NCBI RefSeq assembly: GCF_000744945.1
Contig: NZ_JQMX01000001.1
Coordinates: 2,604,001-2,668,000 of the forward strand
Direction of reading: 5' to 3'
Length of the DNA stretch: 64,000 bases
Source: Carnobacterium maltaromaticum DSM 20342
Lineage (GTDB): Bacteria > Bacillota > Bacilli > Lactobacillales > Carnobacteriaceae
Below, in pieces: positions 37,227 to 45,904 of the stretch (its first letter is position 1; each line of letters opens with the position of its first letter). The notes below the pieces were generated by a model that ran no database searches, had not been told where the DNA came from, and worked only from the letters and a program-made list of their open reading frames with translations. The position numbers and the translations under genes are program-made.

Positions 37227-37549
37227 TAATTACAGAAGTATACACAGAGCCGGAAAACGGAAAGAAGAATCATATCAGATTTAAACGTGAATATGCAGAA
37301 GCAAGCAATCCTACTACTGCAGTTGTGATGACAGGTCAAGATTTCTTTAGTGAGAATCAAAAATTGTGTGATGGTGAAGTTGTCGAGCAAGAAGCTATTG
37401 TTGCAGTATATGAGGTGATAGGTTCTGAGAACGGTTCATACAATCATCTTGATGCAATAAATGATTCCCAACAAAGATCACGCTGGGGCGTAGAGCAGTG
37501 GGAGAAAGCGGAAGCATTAGAAAAAGAATTAAAGGAGCTGAGAAAATGA
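37214..37549 (+). CDS. Hypothetical phage protein
   Basis: 111 residues, acidic, not recognised; C-terminal coiled coil (WEKAEALEKELKELRK). GAGGGAGG lies before the ATG. It overlaps the next gene by 4 bases. Confidence 0.65.
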   Translation: MEFVVITEVYTEPENGKKNHIRFKREYAEASNPTTAVVMTGQDFFSENQKLCDGEVVEQEAIVAVYEVIGSENGSYNHLDAINDSQQRSRWGVEQWEKAEALEKELKELRK

Positions 37550-38040
37550 TTATATTCATATTGGTTGTTGTAGTGTTGTTTATTGCGAGTGTGCTATACA
37601 GAGTTTTAGCAGAAAAGAAAGAAGTCGAGTCGGGTTTATTATCAGAGATTGAAAGAATGGAAAAAATCTATAAAGCAGATATTGAGATAGAAAAAGATAA
37701 GGTTAGGAATCGAGAAACGATTAGCAAATTAGATTTTGCTTTGATATCTGAATTAGGAGCCCGCAATTTAGAGTTGAAAAAGCTGATTAAAATTGAAAGG
37801 CAAGACAACGTAGCTCAATGTAGGCATATCAAAGAGATAGAGGAAAGGATGGCGGTTAAAGATGAAATGTTACAGAGAGAAATAGAACGAAAATTCCACC
37901 TTGAAAAAAATATTGCTGAGTCTGGTTTGTTTGAAAAAGAAGCGCTGACCAAACTTAAAATTGTAGTAACTACAAAGAATAAGCGTATTAGAAATAAGAA
38001 CCAGAAAGCGGCGATTAAATTTTTGCTTAAATGCCAATAA
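37546..38040 (+). CDS. Membrane-anchored coiled-coil phage protein
   Basis: 164 residues. One N-terminal transmembrane helix (MIIFILVVVVLFIASVLY) is followed by a long charged coiled coil. AAAGGAG lies 9 bases before the ATG. Function unknown. Confidence 0.7.
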   Translation: MIIFILVVVVLFIASVLYRVLAEKKEVESGLLSEIERMEKIYKADIEIEKDKVRNRETISKLDFALISELGARNLELKKLIKIERQDNVAQCRHIKEIEERMAVKDEMLQREIERKFHLEKNIAESGLFEKEALTKLKIVVTTKNKRIRNKNQKAAIKFLLKCQ

Positions 38041-38361
38041 CTGAGGTGAACTAAATGAATAAATTTAAAAGGGTTGAAGTAACGCCGGATATGTATGAAT
38101 TAATTTTTAATAGTGCGGTTTTTAAGATGGTTGATATGTTAGTATCGCCAATCGATAAAGTTAATGTACGAAACTTATTTCGGATTATAAAAGAACCGCA
38201 GGATGATTTTTTTGGAGGTTGTAGATTCAGATTCGAAATGTATGACTATGAGAGTGAGGAATGGTACAGAATTAATTGGATTTTACATGAAAGAGAATTT
38301 CCTCGTAAAGGGATTGAAAGTGGACAGATGTCAATAAAGTAGACACAAAAATAGATACAAT

Positions 38362-39186
38362 TTAGATAGACCCAAAATAGATTTTTTCTTTTTCATTCGG
38401 GGTCATCATATTGTTTGCTGAATGGGGGCGTTTTGAATTGTAAAAACCCTCTATATATTCAAATGAAGATTGTTCAACTTCTTGGATTGTTCTAAATGTT
38501 CTGCGGTTCAGTTCTTCTTTTTTCATATATTTAAAAAAAGACTCGTTTACGGCATTATCCCATGGGTAAGCTGCTTTGGAATAAGATGGAACGAGGTTAT
38601 GTGTGTCTAAAAATTGACGAACACTAGTCGCACAGTATTGGCTTCCACGATCTGTATGGAATAGAACAGGCTCTTTGGGATTTCTTTGATTCACAGCTGT
38701 TTCAAGTGTCTCAAGGACTAAAGAAGCTTCCATAGTTGGACGAACGCGCCATCCTATAATTTTCCTGGAAAATAAATCTAAAATGACACAGAGATAAACA
38801 AACCCTTTATTAACAGGAATGTAAGAAATATCGCTCGTCCAAACTCGATTCGGTTCAGTCGGATTGAATTGTTGGTTTAAGTGATTTGAGTAAGCTAAAG
38901 AAACCTTTGGTTTCGCATATAAAAATTTCGGCTTAGCTGTAGACATTTTTGGCAAATCCATTGATTTCATTAATCGGTACACTCGCCCAACACTAATGAA
39001 AATTCCAAAATCACGCTCAAGAACAACTTTTATTTTCGCAGCACCTAATCGTTTTTTAGAATCCATATAGATAGAAAAAATGGTTTGTCGAAGCTGTTGA
39101 TTTTCAACAGTTCTAGGAGCAGGAGTTGGGTCAAAGTGTTTATAATAGGTACTTCTATTTACGTTTAAGACTCTACAAAGGCGCAC
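38362..39186 (-). CDS. IS3-family transposase OrfB, copy 2
   Basis: 274 residues, identical to the copy 1 protein. DDE core intact. Confidence 0.94.
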   Translation of the reverse strand: MRLCRVLNVNRSTYYKHFDPTPAPRTVENQQLRQTIFSIYMDSKKRLGAAKIKVVLERDFGIFISVGRVYRLMKSMDLPKMSTAKPKFLYAKPKVSLAYSNHLNQQFNPTEPNRVWTSDISYIPVNKGFVYLCVILDLFSRKIIGWRVRPTMEASLVLETLETAVNQRNPKEPVLFHTDRGSQYCATSVRQFLDTHNLVPSYSKAAYPWDNAVNESFFKYMKKEELNRRTFRTIQEVEQSSFEYIEGFYNSKRPHSANNMMTPNEKEKIYFGSI

Positions 39187-39221
39187 AATAGAATGATCAA
39201 AACGTAATAAATGAACCGCAT

Positions 39222-39503
39222 CTAATCGTTGTTTGAGTGTGGCGTGAAGATGGCAATCGCTTTTTTTAAGATGAGGTTTTCCTCTTCTAATAAAGCATTT
39301 TTCTTCTGTAAGTCTTTAATCTGTTTAGCAGTAAGGATAGAACCATCTTCAATTTGAACTTCAGAATATTGTTTTACCCAGCGGGATAACGCTGTAAAGG
39401 AAACGCCATAGTCTTTACACAACGAAGTTTGTGTTTTACCTCCATGGTAAAGATTAACAAGGCTTTTCTTAAATTCTTCATCATATTTTTTGTAATTGGA
39501 CAT
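39222..39503 (-). CDS. IS3-family transposase OrfA, copy 2
   Basis: 93 residues, identical to copy 1. The A7 slip site is the complement of 39261-39267. Confidence 0.92.
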   Translation of the reverse strand: MSNYKKYDEEFKKSLVNLYHGGKTQTSLCKDYGVSFTALSRWVKQYSEVQIEDGSILTAKQIKDLQKKNALLEEENLILKKAIAIFTPHSNND

Positions 39504-39648
39504 TTGAATCATTCCTTTCGTTTTAGTGTCTACTTATAAACAGTATACCATTAAAAATACTGTCTACTTTATTAGTATATATCCAAAGTGTTGCAGAAGA
39601 TGTAATCAGAAGAGTGTTACCAATTTACTTTAAAAAGAGGTGTGAAGA

Positions 39649-39708
39649 TTGAAGCAGTTAATTGCGGATGTAGTAAAGAAATATAATGAGCGAATAAAAA
39701 ATAAGTAA
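39649..39708 (+). CDS. Very small phage peptide
   Basis: 19 residues (MKQLIADVVKKYNERIKNK) from a TTG that overlaps the stop of the split gene. GAGGTG lies 9 bases upstream. Helical and basic. It may not be a real gene. Confidence 0.35.
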   Translation: MKQLIADVVKKYNERIKNK

Positions 39709-39721
39709 ACAAAAAAAGCTG

Positions 39722-39771
39722 AGATTTCTCCCAGCAAGCCTAAAACTATTATAACACACAGGGAGGAATCT
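39722..39771 (+). promoter_or_regulatory. Inverted repeat that can mask the arpU ribosome binding site
   Basis: AGATTTCTCCC (39722-39732) can pair with GGGAGGAATCT (39761-39771), which contains the ribosome binding site for arpU. The start GTG is 2 bases further on. Ten of eleven positions pair as Watson-Crick, one as G-U. Confidence 0.5.
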
Positions 39772-39773
39772 TA

Positions 39774-40181
39774 GTGGTTGATTTTGAAGGAATAAACGCA
39801 AGAAAAACTAAAGATGCGGCTCAGATGATTTTGGAAGATTATAGAAGATTAAGAATGGTAGCCAGACGTGAGATCCATCAAAAAATGACAGTCAGCTATG
39901 ATTCGCAACCTGGAAGTACAGCTGACACTACACCGCTCATTGAAAAGAAAGTTGTGGCGAAGGTATATGCGGAAACAGAAACGGAGCGCATTAAAGCAGC
40001 AGTTGAATCTATACCAAATGAAACAGCGAGAGAAGTTCTGATGGAAAAATATATTAGAGGGTATGAAAAATATGATAGCGAATGTCAGTTGAATTTGGAT
40101 ATTACTCCCTCAACATATAATAAGTATAAAGCTATGGGGTTGCTAGCTTTTGCCTGGGCTATTGGATGCGAAGAATATTAA
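39774..40181 (+). CDS. ArpU family late-gene regulator
   Basis: 135 residues. ArpU/RinA-type proteins activate packaging, structural and lysis genes. The C-terminal sigma-70-like region (LMEKYIRGYEKYDSECQLNLDITPSTYNKYKAMG) fits the family. It starts at GTG behind a strong ribosome site that may be masked by an RNA hairpin. It ends the early region; the late leader follows. Confidence 0.85.
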   Translation: MVDFEGINARKTKDAAQMILEDYRRLRMVARREIHQKMTVSYDSQPGSTADTTPLIEKKVVAKVYAETETERIKAAVESIPNETAREVLMEKYIRGYEKYDSECQLNLDITPSTYNKYKAMGLLAFAWAIGCEEY

Positions 40182-40358
40182 CGCAACGTAAATGTAATGA
40201 CAATTCAATGTAATTACAACTAAAATTCAATGTAAATTCAACCAAAAAGCAAAAGATTAGTAACGTACCTAAATGATATTATGGTATTGTCGAAAGATTA
40301 GTGATTCGGCAAAGTCCTTCATTCATCTGAGAATTGTAGAGGAAAAAAGATTGTTAAC
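40182..40358 (+). promoter_or_regulatory. Late promoter region with repeated ArpU-type motif
   Basis: A non-coding region. The motif TTCAATGTAA occurs twice (in CAATTCAATGTAATTAC and AATTCAATGTAAATTC), with a related ACGTAAATGTAATG before it. Downstream is an AT-rich segment with TATTAT near 40276. Tandem sites just after arpU suggest ArpU binding to start the late operon. Confidence 0.55.
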
Positions 40359-40395
40359 GGCTCGTAACCTTTACACGGAGGTTGCGAGTATTTTT
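40359..40395 (+). terminator. Terminator in the late-operon leader
   Basis: Stem CTCGTAACCT / AGGTTGCGAG (40361-40370 with 40379-40388) followed by ATTTTT. It stands between the late promoter and the first late gene, so a short leader RNA would be made unless transcription reads through. Confidence 0.75.
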
Positions 40396-40421
40396 ACATA
40401 AATTTATTAAGGAGAGATAAC

Positions 40422-40547
40422 ATGAACGTATTTGAATTTATGTCGCAGCATCCTTTTTTAACATTCTTTATTGCGCTAATGTTTTTTGACTCAATAGACT
40501 ATGCGGTTAAATGTTTTACAGGTGCGAAAATTAGCAGTAAAAAATAG
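40422..40547 (+). CDS. Tiny membrane protein
   Basis: 41 residues, one transmembrane helix (FLTFFIALMFFDSIDYAV). AAGGAG lies 7 bases before the ATG. Unknown function. Confidence 0.6.
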   Translation: MNVFEFMSQHPFLTFFIALMFFDSIDYAVKCFTGAKISSKK

Positions 40548-40559
40548 GAGGACGGGATA

Positions 40560-40835
40560 ATGAATAAGTACAGAAAGAAACCAGTAGTGGTTGAGGCAGT
40601 CGTATTCACCACAAAAAATGATATTGAATTAAATAAAGCAAAACTATTTGCTGGTACTTATTTTATTGAACACCAAGAACACTATGCATCCGACAAAAAG
40701 ATTTACTATATACGGACGTTGGAAGGCGATATGAAAATAAGTGAAGGCGATTATATTATTAAAGGTATACAAGGCGAGTTCTATCCATGTAAGCCGGATA
40801 TATTTGAACAGACATACGAAATGGTGGAGGGATGA
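40560..40835 (+). CDS. Conserved phage protein
   Basis: 91 residues beginning MNKYRKKPVVVEAVVF, a start shared by a widespread family of small phage proteins of unknown role. AGGAGG lies before the ATG. Confidence 0.7.
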   Translation: MNKYRKKPVVVEAVVFTTKNDIELNKAKLFAGTYFIEHQEHYASDKKIYYIRTLEGDMKISEGDYIIKGIQGEFYPCKPDIFEQTYEMVEG

Positions 40836-40839
40836 CATC

Positions 40840-41151
40840 GTGGATGAAAAAATGATTTATTCATCTTTGTTGTGGCACAGAGATCACTTGATACAACAAA
40901 GAAAAAGATTAACTGAAGCTACAGGCTATGTAGTTTATTCAAACATTTGGGAGAGCATGAGAGTTAGTACTCAACTGGAACGCTTGAATGAAGATATAGA
41001 AAGAATCGATAAACAGTTAGAACAAGTTCGTGAGTTCTCACAGGTGGTTGTAGATATAGGGATTACTACCGGAGAAACGTCTGATCGTGTTGCTGAACTA
41101 TTAAGGAAGTTCAGTGAGGATAATAAGGAGGTTGAAGAATCATGGATGTAA
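40840..41151 (+). CDS. Hypothetical coiled-coil phage protein
   Basis: 103 residues starting at GTG, with GGAGG 10 bases upstream. The centre is a coiled coil (RLNEDIERIDKQLEQVREF). It overlaps the next gene by 10 bases. Confidence 0.6.
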   Translation: MDEKMIYSSLLWHRDHLIQQRKRLTEATGYVVYSNIWESMRVSTQLERLNEDIERIDKQLEQVREFSQVVVDIGITTGETSDRVAELLRKFSEDNKEVEESWM

Positions 41152-41678
41152 CCGAAGCGATTCAAAAAGGATTTACTATCTTAGTCCTGAACGAAGCAAC
41201 AGCAAAGATGCTGCGTAAGAAGTATGACTATCCGTTGTTCCGTTCTCATAGAACGAAAGCATTAGATGCTGTTAAAGGTTTGCTTATCGATGAAACGTGC
41301 GACGTAACGAAGATTAAAACGGATATGGATAGCGTTCCGGTATACTTTAGCAAGGTATCAGTAAACGAATATAAAGACCTCCTGGAGCATTGTAACCAGC
41401 TGATTTTAGACCAGGCTGATGCGCTAAAAGATGCTATCGCATTAAGAATGTTCTGCGGCTATATCCAGAAGTACCTGCAGGAATTAGAGGACGCAGGTGA
41501 TAACGTGGGTTTGCAGCCAACGATTGATAATCTGATTAAGCTGATCAGAACGTTTGATAATAAAGCGATGGAAGTTGGCCCATTCAACAAAGGAGCTTAT
41601 ATGAAAGCAGCAAACGAACCTTTCTTTGATAAAGAGAACGAGGTGAAACCAATTGGCAAAGCCATTAAAACAATGTAA
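41142..41678 (+). CDS. Hypothetical phage protein
   Basis: 178 residues, helical, not recognised. AAGGAGG lies before the ATG. It overlaps the HNH gene by 26 bases. Confidence 0.65.
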   Translation: MDVTEAIQKGFTILVLNEATAKMLRKKYDYPLFRSHRTKALDAVKGLLIDETCDVTKIKTDMDSVPVYFSKVSVNEYKDLLEHCNQLILDQADALKDAIALRMFCGYIQKYLQELEDAGDNVGLQPTIDNLIKLIRTFDNKAMEVGPFNKGAYMKAANEPFFDKENEVKPIGKAIKTM

Positions 41679-42015
41679 CAAAGCTCGCTGTAGGAAGTTA
41701 ATCCCATATGATACAAAGTATTGTGAAGAGCATCAAGGTGCTGATCATAAAGAATATAACAAAGCCAGGTACTTGACCGATAAAAAGTACGTGGCTTTTT
41801 ATAATTCTAAGGCTTGGAGAAAGCTTAGTAAATATAAGCTCACTGTTGATCCGTTATGCGAGATATGTCTAGCGATAGACGAGGACAATCCTGTTCCTGC
41901 TGTATTGGTTCATCATTTAATAGAAACGAAGGTGGATTGGTCGAAACGGCTAGAAATGAGTAATTTACAAAGTGTCTGCTTTGCTTGCCACAACGCTATA
42001 GACCATAAAGGATAA
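41653..42015 (+). CDS. HNH endonuclease, packaging region
   Basis: 120 residues. Zinc-binding CEIC ... CFAC pairs and the HNH core LVHHLIETK ... CHNAIDHKG. HNH proteins next to terminase genes are needed for cos cleavage in HK97-type phages. Start TTG at 41653. Followed by the 268-base gap before the small terminase gene. Confidence 0.85.
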   Translation: MAKPLKQCNKARCRKLIPYDTKYCEEHQGADHKEYNKARYLTDKKYVAFYNSKAWRKLSKYKLTVDPLCEICLAIDEDNPVPAVLVHHLIETKVDWSKRLEMSNLQSVCFACHNAIDHKG

Positions 42016-42028
42016 AATACCAGCCGAC

Positions 42029-42124
42029 TAAACTAGGCGCTCTTAGGTGACGATTGAGCCTAGTTTTTTGTTGTGTTTTTGAGTAAGCCCCACCTCTTTT
42101 TTGACGGCTAGGGGCTTGTTTTTC
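42029..42124 (+). terminator. Two terminators in tandem
   Basis: Hairpin 1: AACTAGGC / GCCTAGTT then TTTT (42033-42067). Hairpin 2: AAGCCCC / GGGGCTT then GTTTTT (42085-42124). Confidence 0.75.
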
Positions 42125-42283
42125 CAAACAACGGTGTACTCTAATCTTGACGTAAAACTCCCAAAACGGGTTTGCGTTTTTTCCCGATTTGGGCCCGGAA
42201 AGATTGTTTTAACAATAAAGAGCTAAAAAAATAAATGAAAAAAATTTAGCGAAAAATGACAAAAAAGAGGGGGTGAGCTAGAA
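42125..42283 (+). other. Gap before the terminase genes, candidate cos region
   Basis: Contains no gene. It has GC-rich dyads (CCCAAAACGGGTTTGCG, CCCGATTTGGGCCCGG at 42183-42198) in otherwise AT-rich DNA. cos sites of related phages lie between the HNH and small terminase genes. The site itself cannot be defined from one prophage sequence. Confidence 0.4.
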
Positions 42284-42751
42284 ATGGGTCGGAAGAAAAA
42301 ACATTCCAGTGCAATCGAAGGAAATCGGACAGTTGAAGAATTAGAAGAACGAGAAGAAATCGAAGAATTGCTCGGACAATTTCCGCCGATACGTGGAGAG
42401 CCACCTTCTCACCTTGGTCATTTTGGCAAAAAGGAGTGGCGGAGGTTATTACCTGGCTTAGAACTTTTAGGCGTTTCAATGTTGGACCAAGGAATGTTGG
42501 AAACTTATTGTACGTGGTATCAAGTGTACCGAAAAGCTGAAAAAGAATTAAGCAACCAGGTGATCATAACGGAAATTGGAAGTAAGGACCAAAAAACATT
42601 GAAGCGACATCCAGCTATCGATGTTTTGAATGTGGCCACAAATCAAATGAAATCTATTTCTAGCAATATGGGGATGACCTTAGATTCAAGAATGCGCCTT
42701 GTAAGACCGGAAGGCGAATCGGACGAGGATGATCCTTTTGCAGATTTATAA
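42284..42751 (+). CDS. terS: Terminase small subunit, P27 family
   Basis: 155 residues. The pattern PPSHLGHFGKKEWRRLLPGLE and HPAIDVLNVATNQMKSI is typical of P27-family small terminases. It recognises phage DNA for packaging. GGGGGTG lies before the ATG. Overlaps terL by 23 bases. Confidence 0.88.
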   Translation: MGRKKKHSSAIEGNRTVEELEEREEIEELLGQFPPIRGEPPSHLGHFGKKEWRRLLPGLELLGVSMLDQGMLETYCTWYQVYRKAEKELSNQVIITEIGSKDQKTLKRHPAIDVLNVATNQMKSISSNMGMTLDSRMRLVRPEGESDEDDPFADL

Positions 42752-44504
42752 AAACAAAACAAAATTATCCGAAATTCCAAAGCCTGTTGATTGGACTACG
42801 ATTTACGCTAGAAAAATCGTAACCGGAGAAATTAAAGCTTGTAAAAAAGTGATTCAAGCAAGTGAACGACATTTGAATGATTTGAAAAGGTCAGAGGAAG
42901 ATCCTAGTTTTGGATATGTTTTTGTTGTTGAAAAAGCAGATCATGTTATCCGATTTATGGAAAAGTTACCAGATTTAAGTACGGGAGCACCAACCACTTT
43001 GGCACTATTTCAGAAATTCATTAGTGGAAGTTTATATGGATGGCGTTCAAAAGAGACAGGATTTAGAAGATTCACGAAAGCGTATATCTCGATGGCGCGT
43101 AAAAATGGGAAATCGGTTTTAGTCGCTGGGTTTGCACTATACGAATTAATCTATGGTGAATCGCCTAAGTATGACCGCCAAATTTATTGTACTGCCAATT
43201 CAAAAGACCAGGCACGAACCGTCTATAAAATGGTTGTAGCCCAATTAAAAAAAGTACGGTCGAAAAGTAAGAAAATCAAGAAATTAACAAAGATTTTAAA
43301 AAATGAGGTCTTAATCGAAGACAACGAGTCGATTTTAAAAGCCTTATCTCGCGATACTGATAATCTCGATTCATTAAACGTTTTGCTAGGGATATTAGAT
43401 GAATACCATACGGCAAACGAAGATGACATGATGGAAGTTTTAGAGTCCAGTCAAGGGCAACAAGATCAGCCACTGATCATTATTATTTCTACTGCTGGAT
43501 TTAAATTGAATGGTGTCATGTATTCGGTTGAATATCCATATATCACTGATTTGTTGGATCCGGAAAAAGAGCTAGTAAATGAAAATTATTTTGCTCTTTG
43601 TTATGAACAAGAAGAAGAGTCAGAAATAGAAGACGATTCGACTTGGATTAAGTCAAATCCACTGCTTGAAGTGGATAAACTATCTAAAAAAATGATGACC
43701 TACCTACACCGGAAATTAGATGAAGCCTTGCAGAAAAATAGCATTATGAAAACATTAGTTAAAAATTTCAACATGTGGCAATCTGCAAGTGAAAAATCTT
43801 TCTTATCCGGTTCGGAGTGGAAAGACTGTTTTGATAAAGAAATTCCAGATTTACATGGTAGAGAAGTATATATCGGCGCCGATTTATCTCGAACTCGTGA
43901 TTTAAGTGCGCTGACTTGGCTTGTACCCCTGGATCAAGAAAAACATTTTTTCATGGATTCAAAATCTTTTATTGGTACAAAAGGATTCGGTATCGAAGGA
44001 AAAGAACAGCGGGACATGATTGATTATCGTGATTTAGAGAGAAAAGGATTTTGCGAAATCACAAAAAAAGATTCGGGAATTGTCGATTACAAGCGAATCA
44101 TTGAATTTATTGATGAACTCGTTGAGAAATACAATTTCAAGGTTGCTGGAATATACTACGATGAATATTCTAGTCCAAGTTTTATCACTGAGTTAGAAGA
44201 AAAATACACATTGATAGAAGTTAGACAAGGGCTGAAAACATTAAGTCCGGCTACAAAACAGTTCCAAATTTATGCAGATGAAAAACAAATTCACCATTCA
44301 AATAATCCGCTATTAAATACAGCGATTAATAATGCGATTGTGGTAGAAACCAATGATGCGGTGCAAATTAACAAAAATAAAAATAGAAACAAAATCGATC
44401 CGATTGCTGCAGGTATTAACGCCTTTACAGGTGCACAATACCACGAATTTGGTCGTGTTTATCGTGATTCCGAGTATTACAAATCCGATAACTTTTCTTT
44501 TTAA
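42729..44504 (+). CDS. terL: Terminase large subunit
   Basis: 591 residues. ATPase domain with the Walker A-like MARKNGKSVLVAG near residue 122 and Walker B LLGILDEYH near 220. The nuclease domain starts at IGADLSRTRDLSAL near 378. Terminase_1 type, consistent with a cos phage of the HK97/PSA kind. Confidence 0.93.
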   Translation: MILLQIYKNKTKLSEIPKPVDWTTIYARKIVTGEIKACKKVIQASERHLNDLKRSEEDPSFGYVFVVEKADHVIRFMEKLPDLSTGAPTTLALFQKFISGSLYGWRSKETGFRRFTKAYISMARKNGKSVLVAGFALYELIYGESPKYDRQIYCTANSKDQARTVYKMVVAQLKKVRSKSKKIKKLTKILKNEVLIEDNESILKALSRDTDNLDSLNVLLGILDEYHTANEDDMMEVLESSQGQQDQPLIIIISTAGFKLNGVMYSVEYPYITDLLDPEKELVNENYFALCYEQEEESEIEDDSTWIKSNPLLEVDKLSKKMMTYLHRKLDEALQKNSIMKTLVKNFNMWQSASEKSFLSGSEWKDCFDKEIPDLHGREVYIGADLSRTRDLSALTWLVPLDQEKHFFMDSKSFIGTKGFGIEGKEQRDMIDYRDLERKGFCEITKKDSGIVDYKRIIEFIDELVEKYNFKVAGIYYDEYSSPSFITELEEKYTLIEVRQGLKTLSPATKQFQIYADEKQIHHSNNPLLNTAINNAIVVETNDAVQINKNKNRNKIDPIAAGINAFTGAQYHEFGRVYRDSEYYKSDNFSF

Positions 44505-44516
44505 AGGGGTGATAAT

Positions 44517-44702
44517 GTGAAATTTGATGTGATGAAACGGATTTTGTTGGCCATGTTGCCAACGTTGTTATTTTTAATCGGAGGCGCAATCGTTTGCTAC
44601 GGCGCTTATGTGTTTAACCCAATAATCGGGCTAGTAGTGACAGGATTATTTATGATACTAGTTGCCTTTATGATCGATAGAGGGCAAGGAGGTGAAACAT
44701 AA
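44517..44702 (+). CDS. Small membrane protein between terminase and portal
   Basis: 61 residues with two transmembrane helices. It starts at GTG and its stop overlaps the portal start. Small DUF1056-type membrane proteins often occupy this place. Confidence 0.65.
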   Translation: MKFDVMKRILLAMLPTLLFLIGGAIVCYGAYVFNPIIGLVVTGLFMILVAFMIDRGQGGET

Positions 44703-45904
44703 TGCTGTTTTCTACGAAAAAAGTCGTTAATTCTAGTAAAGATCCATTTCTGGATTCAATTGTATCAATGAGTGTTTCAGAGGGGACGAACTACACCAGT
44801 ATTTCTGCTTTAAAAAATAGTGATGTATTTACTGCAGTTAAAATATTAGCCCAGGACATGGCGAGTAATCCAATTGTATTACTAAAAAATGGAATTGTTC
44901 AAAAACCTAGCCATATCACGTATTTATTGAATAAAAAGCCCAATAAAAATACAACTGGTTGGCATATGAAATTTGCTTTAGCTGTAAATGCGTTGCTAGC
45001 CGGCAATGGATATGCTGAAATTCTTTTTGATAAGACTGGAAAAATAACAGGTTTTGAGCTTTTAAAGCCTAGTGAGGTCAGTATCATTCAAGAAGATGAT
45101 CATTCGATAGTTAGTTACATGGTTGGGAATGAGCGTGAAGTTAGCCAGGAGAATATGATCCATTTGAAATTCTTTTCGTATGATGGAATTATTGGCCGAA
45201 GCCCGTTAATGAGTTTGCAGGTTGAGATTGATTTGCAGAATAAAGGAAACAAGAATTTACTTGGATTCTTTAAAAATGGTGTTAACAGTAGCGGTATTTT
45301 AAAAGTAATTAATTCTGAATTAGATGCTGACGGAAAAAGAGCTATTCGAGAAAAATTCGAAGAAGCGAACGCTGGCGATGCAAATGCGCTACGAACAATC
45401 GTATTAGACGAAACGATGGAATACAAGAAAATGGAAGTATCAACGGAAGTTTTAAAATTGATCAACAACAATATTTATTCCACAAAACAAATTGCAAAAG
45501 CTTTTGGGATTCCTTTAGAACGGATGGGAATTGAAATGACGAATACAAGCAGTAATGATGCTAATATGCTGTATATGAAAAACACGCTAAATCATTATTT
45601 TGCTGCTAGTACCGCCGAATTTGATTCTAAATTATTGGAGATAGGCGAATGGGAATTCGGTTACGACACAAGACGTCTTTCAAAAATGGACCCAGAAGAA
45701 GAAACGAAAAACGTTGTCGAAAAGTTAAAAGAAACGATTATTACGATTGACGAGGCTCGTCGAGAATTAGGGTATGCACCATTACCGGATGGTAGAGGCG
45801 AGCGTGTTTTAGCGAACCTTAATTTTACGTCACTAGAAAAAATTGACGAATATGAAATGAGGCGGAATAAAAACGCACAAATTGAAAGGGGGGATGAAAA
45901 GTGA
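44702..45904 (+). CDS. Portal protein, HK97 family
   Basis: 400 residues. The order of motifs (NSDVFTAVKILAQDMASNP ... YTKQIAKAFGIP-like KQIAKAFGIPLERMG) fits HK97 portals. GAGGTG lies before the ATG. It overlaps the protease gene by 4 bases. Confidence 0.92.
   Translation: MLFSTKKVVNSSKDPFLDSIVSMSVSEGTNYTSISALKNSDVFTAVKILAQDMASNPIVLLKNGIVQKPSHITYLLNKKPNKNTTGWHMKFALAVNALLAGNGYAEILFDKTGKITGFELLKPSEVSIIQEDDHSIVSYMVGNEREVSQENMIHLKFFSYDGIIGRSPLMSLQVEIDLQNKGNKNLLGFFKNGVNSSGILKVINSELDADGKRAIREKFEEANAGDANALRTIVLDETMEYKKMEVSTEVLKLINNNIYSTKQIAKAFGIPLERMGIEMTNTSSNDANMLYMKNTLNHYFAASTAEFDSKLLEIGEWEFGYDTRRLSKMDPEEETKNVVEKLKETIITIDEARRELGYAPLPDGRGERVLANLNFTSLEKIDEYEMRRNKNAQIERGDEK

Larger units (their letters stand above)
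38321..39585 (-). mobile_element. IS3-family insertion sequence (IS150-like), copy 2
   Basis: 1265 bp with the same ends and gene content as copy 1. Target duplication AAG (38318-38320 and 39586-39588). Same orientation as copy 1; 11393 bases separate corresponding positions. Confidence 0.95.
38055..39652 (+). pseudogene. Hypothetical phage gene split by an IS element
   Basis: Codons 1-88 and part of 89 lie at 38055-38320; the rest is at 39589-39652. Removing the IS and one AAG duplication restores a 109-residue frame ending VLPIYFKKRCED. The family is not recognised. The chromosomal copy now ends inside the IS. Confidence 0.85.

Noticed and set aside
42729..42751. terL starting after the terS stop
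   Set aside because: The overlap of 23 bases is normal and the ATG at 42729 gives the expected N-terminus (start of WTTIYARKIVTGEIKACKK region) without losing residues.
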